This document shows positions 24,069 through 31,323 of a stretch of 64,000 nucleotides of DNA, in pieces. The notes beneath the pieces were generated by a model. It had not been told where the DNA came from. It saw only the letters and a list, made by a program, of their open reading frames with translations, and searched no databases. The stretch is from an uncultured Bacteroidia bacterium (lineage in GTDB: Bacteria > Bacteroidota > Bacteroidia > Bacteroidales > UBA932), in contig CACXNA010000015.1 of assembly GCA_902768985.1 (NCBI GenBank), forward strand, positions 1 through 64,000. The letters run 5' to 3'. The position numbers were made by a program, and so were the translations under genes. Positions within the stretch are counted from its first letter, which is position 1. Each line of letters opens with the position of its first letter.

Positions 24069-25529
24069 CTATTCTTCCGGGAGGGAGGCGCTGAAGGGGA
24101 TGAGCGGGAGGCCGTTGGCGCCCTTGAGGGTGCCGACCTCGAAGTCCTTGTAGCAGTAGCGCACGGCGACGGGCTCGGGTACGGCCGGGGTGGACAGGAT
24201 CACGGTCAGGCCGCCCGGGAAGGACATCTTCGTCTCGGCCTTGGCTGGGTGGAAGCCGCCGCCCTTGCCGGCGATCTCGAAGCCGCGGATCTCATCCACG
24301 CCGAGGAAGCCCGAGCGGGCGTTGTCGAACGACACGATCACCTTGTCGCCCTCCACGCGCATCGCCTTGAAGCAGGGGTTCAGCGCGGGCACGGAAGGAT
24401 AGCCGTAGGCCTTGTTCAGGGCCATGTAGCACAGCCGTTCGCCCACCTGGCGCTTCTGCGACGGGTGCACCTGCGTGCGCTCGTACTCGTAGGCCAGGTC
24501 GTTGGTGCCGATGAGGGCGGCGTTCGGGATGCGCTGCGAAGCGAGGAATTGCTGCTCGCGCACGATGGGCCCGTGGCCGTCCTGCAGGCCGTACTGGCCG
24601 TCGTAATAATCATAAGGAGGGAGCTCCACGATGAAGAAGGGGATGTCGCCCCTGCCGATGTCCTTGCGCCAGAGCTCCGCCATCGCCGTCAGGCGGTTGG
24701 CGTACTCGTAGCAGGCGATGCTGATGTTCGACTCGCCCTGGTACCAGATGATGCCGGCCACGGTGTAGCGGCTGGCGGGCTTGAACATCGCGTTGTACAT
24801 GATCATCGGCTTGTACATGTCGTTGGTCTTGGCATCGGAGGCCTTGGACAGGTCCACGTCGGGGCAGTTTTTGAGCAGGTCCTTGCTCATCCAGGCCTCG
24901 ATCACGGAGCCGCCCCAGCTGGCGTTGATGATGCCCACGGGCACGTCAAGTGCCCGCGACAGGCGGCTGGCGAAGAAATAAGCCACGGCGCTGAAGCGCG
25001 GCGCCGTCGCGGGCGTGCACTCCTCCCAGACGCCCTCGGCGTCCTCCTTGGGCTCGACCGCGCGGTCCTTCTTGACCGCCAGGTAGCGGACGCCCTTGTA
25101 CTGGCGCGCCATCGCGATCTCGTCCAGCGCGCCCTCGACGGGCGTGCCCATGCCGCCGCCGAGCGTCATCTCCATGTTGCTCTGGCCGGAGCAGAACCAC
25201 ACCTCGCCGATCAGGATATTCGCGGCCTGGATGCGCTCGGAGCCGCTTTCAGCCACGAGCGTCTGCGGCTCGAAGGTCGCCGCAGGCGTCGGCACGAGCA
25301 GCTCCCAGCGGCCGCGGCCGTCCGCCTTCGCGGACAGCGGCTCCGCCAGCCACGAGGCGCTCACGCGCACCGTGGCGCCGCGCCCGGCCGTGCCCCAGAT
25401 GCGGGCTTCGGTCTGCTGCTGGAGCACCATGTTGTCGCCCAGCAGCGAGGAGAACTTCAGGTCGCCGGCGAAGGCCGGCGCAACGGAAAGGAGCGCCACA
25501 GCGAGCAGCGCGAGCAAAGGCTTTCTCAT
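24069..25529 (-). CDS. Sialate O-acetylesterase
   Basis: A secreted 486-residue SGNH-type esterase that removes acetyl groups from sialic acids or other glycans. Signal peptide (residues 1-21, APAFA); a beta-rich N-terminal domain (DNMVLQQQ...IWGTA); the nucleophile block GQSNMEM; ASWGGSVIEAW; IWYQGESN; and the D/H pair near the end in a VHPSQK-like segment. All blocks of the family are present. It follows the glutaminyl cyclase gene by 24 bases, so they are probably co-transcribed. Confidence 0.93.
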   Translation of the reverse strand: MRKPLLALLAVALLSVAPAFAGDLKFSSLLGDNMVLQQQTEARIWGTAGRGATVRVSASWLAEPLSAKADGRGRWELLVPTPAATFEPQTLVAESGSERIQAANILIGEVWFCSGQSNMEMTLGGGMGTPVEGALDEIAMARQYKGVRYLAVKKDRAVEPKEDAEGVWEECTPATAPRFSAVAYFFASRLSRALDVPVGIINASWGGSVIEAWMSKDLLKNCPDVDLSKASDAKTNDMYKPMIMYNAMFKPASRYTVAGIIWYQGESNISIACYEYANRLTAMAELWRKDIGRGDIPFFIVELPPYDYYDGQYGLQDGHGPIVREQQFLASQRIPNAALIGTNDLAYEYERTQVHPSQKRQVGERLCYMALNKAYGYPSVPALNPCFKAMRVEGDKVIVSFDNARSGFLGVDEIRGFEIAGKGGGFHPAKAETKMSFPGGLTVILSTPAVPEPVAVRYCYKDFEVGTLKGANGLPLIPFSASLPEE

Positions 25530-25553
25530 AAGTGTATGTTATTGTTCCAGTGT

Positions 25554-26321
25554 CTATTTCGCGGGTACGAGCCGGACCTCGTAGAGGCGCGGCCAGTACT
25601 TGCCCGTCAGGTAAATCTTGCCGGTGGCGGGATCCTGCGCGATGCCGTTGAGCACATCCGTGCGGGGCTCGCGCAGCTTCTGTGGCAGCAGGCCGGAGCA
25701 GTCGATGCTGGCCTCCACGGTGCCATCTGTCGGGTTGATGATGACGATGAGATCGGTCATGTAGACGTTCGCCCAGACCTTGCCGTCGATGTACTCCAGC
25801 TCGTTGAGGTTGCGCACCGACCGGCCGTCCATCTTCACGTCCACATAGCGCTCCTGCTTGAATTCCGGCGTGAGGAAGTACAGGCGCGCGGAGCCGTCCG
25901 AGGCGATCAGGGACTTGCCGTCCGTGGTCAGGCCCCAGCCTTCGCGCGGATAGGAATAGGTCTGCTTGTATTCAAGCGTCTTCGCGTCGTACACGAAGGC
26001 GACCTTGTTCAGCCAGGTCAGGATGTAGAGGTTGCCGCCGAGCATGACGGAGCCCTCCCCGAAGTATTTCTGCTGGAAATTCATCTTCGAGAGCACCTTG
26101 CCGGTGGCGAGCTCCACTTCGCGGAAGCTGGACTCGCCGAACTGGCCCGTGCTTTCGAAGAAACGGCCCCCGTCGAAGAAGAGCCCCTGCGTGTACGCGC
26201 CCGTGTCGTGCGGGTATTCCTTCACGACTTCCACCTTGTATTGCTTCACGCGTGCGGAGCAGCCGGCGCAGAGAAGCGCCAGCGCCAGCGGCAGCAGAAT
26301 TCTAATCATGGTTCGAATCAT
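25554..26321 (-). CDS. Glutaminyl-peptide cyclotransferase (plant-type), lipoprotein
   Basis: A five-bladed propeller glutamine cyclotransferase that converts N-terminal Gln of exported proteins to pyroglutamate. The 255-residue protein has lipobox LLCAGCS and family blocks YTQGLFFDGGRFFESTG, EGWGLTTDGKSLIASDGS, LNELEYIDGKVWANVY and VLNGIAQDPATGKIYLTGK. In Bacteroidota, N-terminal pyroglutamate is common on secreted proteins. Either ATG (26321, or 26309 giving a 4-residue shorter N-terminus) may be used; the -7 box abuts the first. Confidence 0.92.
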   Translation of the reverse strand: MIRTMIRILLPLALALLCAGCSARVKQYKVEVVKEYPHDTGAYTQGLFFDGGRFFESTGQFGESSFREVELATGKVLSKMNFQQKYFGEGSVMLGGNLYILTWLNKVAFVYDAKTLEYKQTYSYPREGWGLTTDGKSLIASDGSARLYFLTPEFKQERYVDVKMDGRSVRNLNELEYIDGKVWANVYMTDLIVIINPTDGTVEASIDCSGLLPQKLREPRTDVLNGIAQDPATGKIYLTGKYWPRLYEVRLVPAK

Positions 26322-26326
26322 ATTTA

Positions 26327-26334
26327 CAAAGTTA
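26327..26334 (-). promoter_or_regulatory. -7 box of the glutaminyl cyclase-esterase operon
   Basis: The minus strand reads TAACTTTG, only 5 bases before the first ATG, again implying a leaderless transcript from the first ATG or a very short leader to the second. Confidence 0.65.
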
Positions 26335-26405
26335 GCATTTTTCGGGTATCACGGACCAAAAGCGTTCAAATATGTTTCAAATACCCGCTCGCGGACGGCA
26401 AGGTG

Positions 26406-26436
26406 CTTGCAATATGCAGACGATTCCTTATCTTTG
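26406..26436 (+). promoter_or_regulatory. Consensus promoter of the histidine phosphatase gene
   Basis: CTTG at 26406-26409, 19 bases, TATCTTTG at 26429-26436. Confidence 0.8.
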
Positions 26437-26467
26437 ATACACAAGAATGCTAAAACAGTATCCCATT

Positions 26468-27832
26468 ATGAACCTCAAAAGAATCCTGACCCTCCCCCTG
26501 TTGCTGGCCCTGAGCCTCGGTGCCGGTGCGCAGCAGGCCGAAGTCGTCCGCCTCTTTGCGGAGAATCCCGACCGCGCGTCCAACAACATGCACTCCTACG
26601 AGTTCGACCCGATCGTGGACACCCCCGCGCCGAAGGGCTTCAAACCTTTTTATATTACCCACTACGGCCGTCACGGTTCCCGCTACGAGCAGAACTCCAC
26701 CTTTGCCCGCAACGCCCAGGCCGGCTTCACCTACCTCGATTCCCTCGGTCTGCTGACGCCGGCCGGCAAAGCCCTCTGGGCTGACGTCGAGGCCGTCGTC
26801 GACGCACACAAGGGCATGGAGGGGTCCCTGACCCCGCGCGGCGCCCGCGAGCATCAGCAGATCGCCGCCCGCATGGCCCACCGCTATCCCGGCATCTTCA
26901 AGGACAAGGCCCGCCAGGAAGTCAACTGCTTCTCCAGCACCAACTTCCGCTGCATCGTCAGCATGTGTAACTTCACCTACGGCCTGAAGGACGTCTTCCC
27001 GAAGATCCAGTTCACCTTCACCAGCGCCGAGCGCTTCATGGCCTACATCAACCCGAGCCTCTCCGTTCCGCGCCCGGGCGAGGCCCCGCGCCCGCGTCCT
27101 TCCTTCCCGGCCGGCTTCGGCCGTCAGCAGGAGCAGCCCCAGGGCTTCAAGCCCTTCCCTGGCGAGCCCGGCTATGATCTCCGCCGCTTCCTGACCCCGC
27201 TCTTCACGGACTACGATGCGGCCGTCAAGGCCCTCGGCAATCCGGAGCCCTTCGTGAAGGCCATCTTCACCACCGGCGGCCTCTGCCAGCTGATCGACTT
27301 CCTCGGCATCGACATCTACCGCAACTACTTCACCCCGGAGGAGCTCGCTTACTTCTGGGCTGACGGCAACGACAACATCTACCGCATGTGGGGCGGCTCC
27401 GTGGAGCAGGGCGACGTGATCCGTTACGCGATTCGTCCGCTGCTGATGGACTTCGTCCAGAAGGCTGACGCCGCGCTCGAGCCCGGCAGCCAGCGCGCCG
27501 CCGACCTGCGTTTCGGCCACGACACCTCCATCCTGCCGCTCTTCGCGCTCCTCGGCGTGGACGACCTGCAGGGCCGCGTGTTCCCCTACAAGGAGGCCCA
27601 CCTGAACAACTGGTACGCCTTCTTCCAGGTCCCGATGGCCACGAACATCCAGATGGTGTTCTACCGCAACAAGAAGGGTGAGGTGCTGACCAAGATTCTC
27701 TACAACGAGAAGGAGATCACGATTCCGGGCATCGAGCCCGTCTCCGGCCCGTACTACAGCTGGCCGGCCCTCCGCACGCACTTCTTCCAGCTCTGCGAGA
27801 AAGCCGCCGAGCCGTGGACCCGCCATCGTTAG
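26468..27832 (+). CDS. Secreted histidine acid phosphatase (phytase/MINPP-like)
   Basis: A branch-2 histidine phosphatase of 454 residues from the preferred ATG at 26468, which begins a clean signal peptide (MNLKRILTLPLLLALSLGAGAQ). The phosphohistidine motif is R68-H-G-S-R72 and the proton donor is H351-D352 (FGHDTSILPL), the HD form seen in phytase-like members. Substrate is probably an inositol polyphosphate or another phosphoester; gut Bacteroidota relatives include MINPP-type enzymes. An extra ATG at 26447 would precede the signal peptide and is less likely. Confidence 0.88.
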   Translation: MNLKRILTLPLLLALSLGAGAQQAEVVRLFAENPDRASNNMHSYEFDPIVDTPAPKGFKPFYITHYGRHGSRYEQNSTFARNAQAGFTYLDSLGLLTPAGKALWADVEAVVDAHKGMEGSLTPRGAREHQQIAARMAHRYPGIFKDKARQEVNCFSSTNFRCIVSMCNFTYGLKDVFPKIQFTFTSAERFMAYINPSLSVPRPGEAPRPRPSFPAGFGRQQEQPQGFKPFPGEPGYDLRRFLTPLFTDYDAAVKALGNPEPFVKAIFTTGGLCQLIDFLGIDIYRNYFTPEELAYFWADGNDNIYRMWGGSVEQGDVIRYAIRPLLMDFVQKADAALEPGSQRAADLRFGHDTSILPLFALLGVDDLQGRVFPYKEAHLNNWYAFFQVPMATNIQMVFYRNKKGEVLTKILYNEKEITIPGIEPVSGPYYSWPALRTHFFQLCEKAAEPWTRHR

Positions 27833-27863
27833 CGGTCCGCTCTAATAAGATATAAAGGAAAAG

Positions 27864-27896
27864 AATGGCCGGGTGCTAAGAACGCACCTGGCCATT
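27864..27896. terminator. Bidirectional terminator, phosphatase / proA
   Basis: AATGGCCGGGTGC pairs with GCACCTGGCCATT (12 of 13). The stem includes the last proA codons and lies between the converging genes. Confidence 0.7.
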
Positions 27897-29111
27897 TCCG
27901 TCAATGAGCCACTTGTACGTGGTGATCTCGCAGAGGCCCATCGGGCCGCGGGCGCCGAGCTTCTGCGTGCTGATGCCGATCTCCGCGCCGAGGCCGAACT
28001 GGGCGCCGTCGGTGAAGGCCGTGGGGGCGTTCACGTAGACGCAGGCGGCGTCGACTTCCGCCTGGAAGCGCGCGGCCGCCGCGGCGTCGGCCGTGACGAT
28101 GCTCTCGCTGTGGCCGGAGCCGTAGCGGGCGATGTGTTCGAGCGCCTCGTCGAGCGAATCGACGGTGCGGATGGCCATCTTGTAGTCCATGTACTCCGTG
28201 CCGAAGGACTCCGGCGTGGCGGGCTCCAGCAGGGGATAGCGGCCCGCGAGGGCCGCGAAGGCCGCTTCGTCGGCGAAGATCTGCACGTCTTTCTGCGCCA
28301 GCGGCGCTACCAGGGCGGGCAGGTCCGGCAGGCGGTCATGATGCACGATCAGGCAGTCGAGCGCGTTGCACACCGACACGCGGCGCGTCTTGGCGTTCAG
28401 CACGATGCGCCGGCCGATCTCCAGGTCGCCGGCGACGTCGAAATAGGTGTTTACCACGCCGGCGCCCGTCTCGATGCAGGGCACCTTGGCGTTGTCGCGG
28501 ACAAAATCGATCAGGCGGCGGCCGCCGCGCGGGATCACCAGATCCACGTAGCCGACGGCGCCGAGCAGCTCCCCGACCGCCTCGTGGGTGGGCGGGAGCA
28601 GCGTCACGGCCGCCTCGGGCAGGCCGCGCTCCGCGAGCACGCGGCGGATCAGCGCCACGGCCGCGTGGTTGGACGCGCCGGCGTCGCTGCCGCCCTTGAG
28701 CATGCAGGCGTTGCCGCTCTTGAAGCAGAGCGAGAAGACGTCGAAGGTCACGTTCGGACGCGCCTCGTAGATCACGCCGATCACGCCGAACGGCACGCTG
28801 ACCTTGCGCAGGCGCAGCCCGTTGGGCAGCGTGCGGTCCTCGAGCACACGGCCCAGGGGCGAGGGGAGCGCCGCCACGTGGCGCATGTCGGAGGCGATGC
28901 CCTCCAGGCGCTCCGGCGTCAGCTTGAGCCGGTCGTAGAGCGGATTCTGCGGATCCATCCGCGAGAGGTCCTCCGCGTTGGCGGAGAGGAGTTCCGCGCT
29001 GTGCGCGAGAATGGCGTCGGCCACGGCTTCCAGCGCCGCGGCGCGCTCCGCATCCGGGATCAGCGCCACCTGCGCCGCACCCCGCTTGGCTGCTTCGAAC
29101 AGATTCTTCAC
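27876..29111 (-). CDS. proA: Gamma-glutamyl phosphate reductase
   Basis: ProA reduces gamma-glutamyl phosphate to the semialdehyde in proline synthesis. The 411-residue protein has the catalytic cysteine C248 (SVCNALDC), [17 protein letters not shown], and [15 protein letters not shown]. The best start is a GTG at 29111 ([11 protein letters not shown]), because the frame upstream has no ATG and the length then matches the family. That GTG lies inside a palindromic repeat (29101-29128), so an inserted repeat seems to have supplied or replaced the N-terminus. proB is 35 bases upstream. Confidence 0.93.
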   Translation of the reverse strand: MKNLFEAAKRGAAQVALIPDAERAAALEAVADAILAHSAELLSANAEDLSRMDPQNPLYDRLKLTPERLEGIASDMRHVAALPSPLGRVLEDRTLPNGLRLRKVSVPFGVIGVIYEARPNVTFDVFSLCFKSGNACMLKGGSDAGASNHAAVALIRRVLAERGLPEAAVTLLPPTHEAVGELLGAVGYVDLVIPRGGRRLIDFVRDNAKVPCIETGAGVVNTYFDVAGDLEIGRRIVLNAKTRRVSVCNALDCLIVHHDRLPDLPALVAPLAQKDVQIFADEAAFAALAGRYPLLEPATPESFGTEYMDYKMAIRTVDSLDEALEHIARYGSGHSESIVTADAAAAARFQAEVDAACVYVNAPTAFTDGAQFGLGAEIGISTQKLGARGPMGLCEITTYKWLIDGNGQVRS

Positions 29112-29128
29112 TTCGTTCAGAATGACAG
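29101..29128 (-). repeat. Palindromic element type C at the proB-proA junction
   Basis: An AGATTCTTC...GTTCAGAATGACAG element: imperfect palindrome with the ATGACnG ending shared with types A (11245-11269) and B. On the coding strand it reads GTCATTCTGAACGAAGTGAA, whose GTG is the likely proA start. From memory, close relatives are frequent in Bacteroidota genomes. Confidence 0.75.
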
Positions 29129-29146
29129 GATTATCAGAATACAGGA

Positions 29147-29911
29147 TTAGGGGAGGAATTCGGTGAAAACGGTCTGCTCCGGGCGCTCCAGCAGGTCCGG
29201 CAGGATCCGCTCGCGCTTGCCGTCGGCAATCAGCACGCGGATGCCGCCGGCGGCCACGCGCCGGGCGGTATTGTACTTGGAGAACATCCCTCCGCGCCCG
29301 AAGGCGCTCTTCTCCTCGCGGATGCAGCCGGACAGGTCGTCCGAGCAGTGCACGGTGCGGATGACCTGCGCCGCCGGGTCGTCGGGATGGCGGTCGTACA
29401 GGCCGGGGATGTTGCTCAGCAGGATGAGCGTCTGCGCGCTGACCATCTCGGCGATCAGCCCGGAGAGCTCGTCGTTGTCGGTGAACATCAGCTCGGTGAC
29501 GCTCACGGTATCGTTCTCGTTGACGATGGGCACGACGCCGTGCTCCAGCATCACCTCCATACAGGCCCGCTGGTTGTCGCGCTCGCGCTCCGTCTCGAAA
29601 TTCTGCTTGGTGGTGAGGATCTGGCCGATGGGCAGGCCATAGTCCCGGAAAAGGCGATAATAGAGGTCCATCAGGCGGACCTGGCCGACGGCGGAATACA
29701 GCTGGCGCTGCTCTACGCTGTCCAGGTCCTTGTCCAGCCGCAGCTCCGTGCGGCCGCAGGCCACGGCGCCGGAGCTCACGAGCACCACCGCCCAACCCGC
29801 CTTGCGCAGGCCGACCACCTGATCCACGAGCGCGGACACGCGCGTGACATCCAGCGTGCCGTCCGCACGCGTCAGCACATTCGTGCCGATTTTGACTACA
29901 ATGCGTTTCAA
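29147..29911 (-). CDS. proB: Glutamate 5-kinase
   Basis: ProB phosphorylates glutamate in the first step of proline synthesis. The 254-residue protein comprises only the amino-acid-kinase domain ([44 protein letters not shown]) and lacks the C-terminal PUA domain found in E. coli ProB. The start is TTG: the in-frame codons upstream contain a stop and no ATG or GTG. proA follows in the same operon. Confidence 0.95.
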   Translation of the reverse strand: MKRIVVKIGTNVLTRADGTLDVTRVSALVDQVVGLRKAGWAVVLVSSGAVACGRTELRLDKDLDSVEQRQLYSAVGQVRLMDLYYRLFRDYGLPIGQILTTKQNFETERERDNQRACMEVMLEHGVVPIVNENDTVSVTELMFTDNDELSGLIAEMVSAQTLILLSNIPGLYDRHPDDPAAQVIRTVHCSDDLSGCIREEKSAFGRGGMFSKYNTARRVAAGGIRVLIADGKRERILPDLLERPEQTVFTEFLP

Positions 29912-29984
29912 GACTACTTAACTAACAAAGGTTAAACGCTCAAATATACACCTTTTTAACCAAAAAAGAAAGCCCGCCCCACCC

Positions 29985-30086
29985 GTCCTCAAAAACGGCC
30001 CGTTTTGAGGACAAACCCGCCAAAACCACCCTTCCGTCCTCACCAGGGCCCCGATTTGAGGATGAAAGGGCCGGAATTCGCGACGG
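29985..30086. repeat. Hairpin array with 51-bp period, two units (locus 2)
   Basis: Units start at 29985 and 30036. The first has GTCCTCAAAAACGG/CCGTTTTGAGGAC with one bulge; the second GTCCTCA/TGAGGAT. Start sequence and 51-bp step match locus 1 at 1827-1979. Confidence 0.75.
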
Positions 30087-30089
30087 CTC

Positions 30090-30240
30090 CTTCGCGTCGC
30101 TGGGGATTCCTTTCGAGCGCGTGGACACGGACCCGGGCCTCACCATGGAAGATTGCCAGCACATCGATGCGAAGATCCGCACGAAAGACTTGCTTGAAAA
30201 GTATTTGCCCGCCTCAGGGCACGAACTGAAAGTTCTATAG
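30090..30240 (+). pseudogene. Internally deleted remnant of a prolyl-tRNA deacylase-like gene
   Basis: The translation SLGIPFERVDTDPGLTMEDC...DAKI is nearly identical to the intact gene at 36609-37142, then jumps at GAAGATC (30171-30177) to RTKDLLEKYLPASGHELKVL and a stop. In the intact gene the two parts are separated by 306 bases bounded by GAAGATC at 36767-36773 and 37073-37079, so the loss is an in-frame deletion between 7-bp direct repeats. The first 26 or so codons are also missing, replaced by the hairpin array. No start codon remains in place; the product cannot be functional. Confidence 0.9.
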
Positions 30241-30247
30241 GAGACTA

Positions 30248-31231
30248 TTAATAGCCGGGGTTCTGAGTAAGATTTTCATTGTGCATCAGGGCTGCGTATG
30301 GAATGGGGAGAAGCAATTGGTGCTCCTCGCAATGGACTTTTTGCTGAGCAATTCCCAAACGCTTCAAGGCTGCCCAGTAGCCATAGGCACGGAGGAATGT
30401 TTCATCCCAGGATGCGGCAAGGTCTTGAATATCGCCGGCGGCTTCTTTTGAGTAAAGACTGGCTTTCGTCTTGGAATAGACGGAAATCTCAATCGATTTC
30501 TGAGGCCGGTACGGGTCAGTATGCCGCAGCGAGAAGAACTCTCCGTCATCGCCTCTGACGGCAAAATCGGAATACCCTTTGGCTCTCCCCCCTTTATTGT
30601 CGTGAAGAGCACACTCGGCCATGAGCATGTAGATGACCCGCTCGCTGACACATCCCTCGCCGGCATCCCAACGGTTTGCCGAAGAACCGCCTATTTCATT
30701 TAAGGCATCCTGAAGATCGTCCAGGATATAACGATAAACCTCCGCTTCCTCGGATCGGGGAAGTTTGTCGTACTGCACTGGGTCGGGATTCTCCTTCGGT
30801 AAAGGAATGCCGCCCCAGAGATGGTTCATATTGTACAATACGAAATCCCGCAGGACGCTGAGATGCGTGATATACTGATCTTTGTAGTAGTCAATCTGGG
30901 CGTCGTCGAGCAATTGAATATTATATATTTGCTTATTGGCATTTTTGACGAGGTTATACCCGTCGTTCCAAAGACGTTCAATCTCTCTGGAAGAGCTGTT
31001 TATTTGCTGCCAGTTGCCATAGTAGATATAGGATTCAACCAGCAGTTGCCTGTCCAGGAACTGGGCGGTCTCATCGTAAATACTTTCCACTGCCGCTTGA
31101 ACAGTGGTCTCGGGGGTGTTAAAGAAGCCGCCCACGCCGTTGTCTTCATCGACGTTGAGCTCCGGTCCGCATCCGGTCCAAATAAAACAGGCAGAAAGAG
31201 CAGCAAATAAGGTTAACACTACTTTTTGCAT
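30248..31231 (-). CDS. Compact SusD/RagB-like outer-membrane lipoprotein
   Basis: SusD-like proteins sit on the outer surface and cap TonB transporters. This one is 327 residues from ATG 31231, far shorter than the usual 450-600. Lipobox WTGC precedes a typical N-terminal region (LVKNANKQIYNI, VLRDFVLYNMNHLWGGIPL) and the end has the family's final block (RAYGYWAALKRLG, LLLPIPYAALMHN, LTQNPGY). Both ends are present, so it looks compact rather than truncated. It has its own promoter and is separated from the TonB receptor gene by a terminator. Composition is less GC-rich than its neighbours. Confidence 0.82.
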   Translation of the reverse strand: MQKVVLTLFAALSACFIWTGCGPELNVDEDNGVGGFFNTPETTVQAAVESIYDETAQFLDRQLLVESYIYYGNWQQINSSSREIERLWNDGYNLVKNANKQIYNIQLLDDAQIDYYKDQYITHLSVLRDFVLYNMNHLWGGIPLPKENPDPVQYDKLPRSEEAEVYRYILDDLQDALNEIGGSSANRWDAGEGCVSERVIYMLMAECALHDNKGGRAKGYSDFAVRGDDGEFFSLRHTDPYRPQKSIEISVYSKTKASLYSKEAAGDIQDLAASWDETFLRAYGYWAALKRLGIAQQKVHCEEHQLLLPIPYAALMHNENLTQNPGY

Positions 31232-31254
31232 AGAAAGGGTCTTTGGTCGGAATG

Positions 31255-31262
31255 CAAAGATA
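31255..31262 (-). promoter_or_regulatory. -7 box of the SusD-like gene
   Basis: The minus strand reads TATCTTTG, 23 bases before the ATG at 31231. No strong -33 box was found. Confidence 0.55.
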
Positions 31263-31267
31263 AGCAT

Positions 31268-31306
31268 AAAAACGACAACAACCTGCTGTCAAAAAACAGG
31301 TTGTTG
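31268..31306 (-). terminator. Terminator after the TonB receptor gene
   Basis: On the minus strand CAACAACCTG pairs with CAGGTTGTTG around 11 bases and is followed by TCGTTTTT. It separates the receptor from the SusD-like gene. Confidence 0.8.
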
Positions 31307-31323
31307 CGTTGTGGCCGGGCCGG

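Larger units (their letters stand above)
29936..30247. other. Gene-free stretch with hairpin array and gene remnant
   Basis: The 312 bases between proB and the SusD-like gene hold an AT-rich leader region of proB, a two-unit copy of the 51-bp-period hairpin array, and a decayed prolyl-tRNA deacylase-like gene. No intact gene is present. Confidence 0.8.

Noticed and set aside
26447-26467. Earlier ATG for the histidine phosphatase
   Set aside because: It would put seven residues before a well-formed signal peptide, and it sits only 10 bases after the -7 box; the ATG at 26468 fits better.
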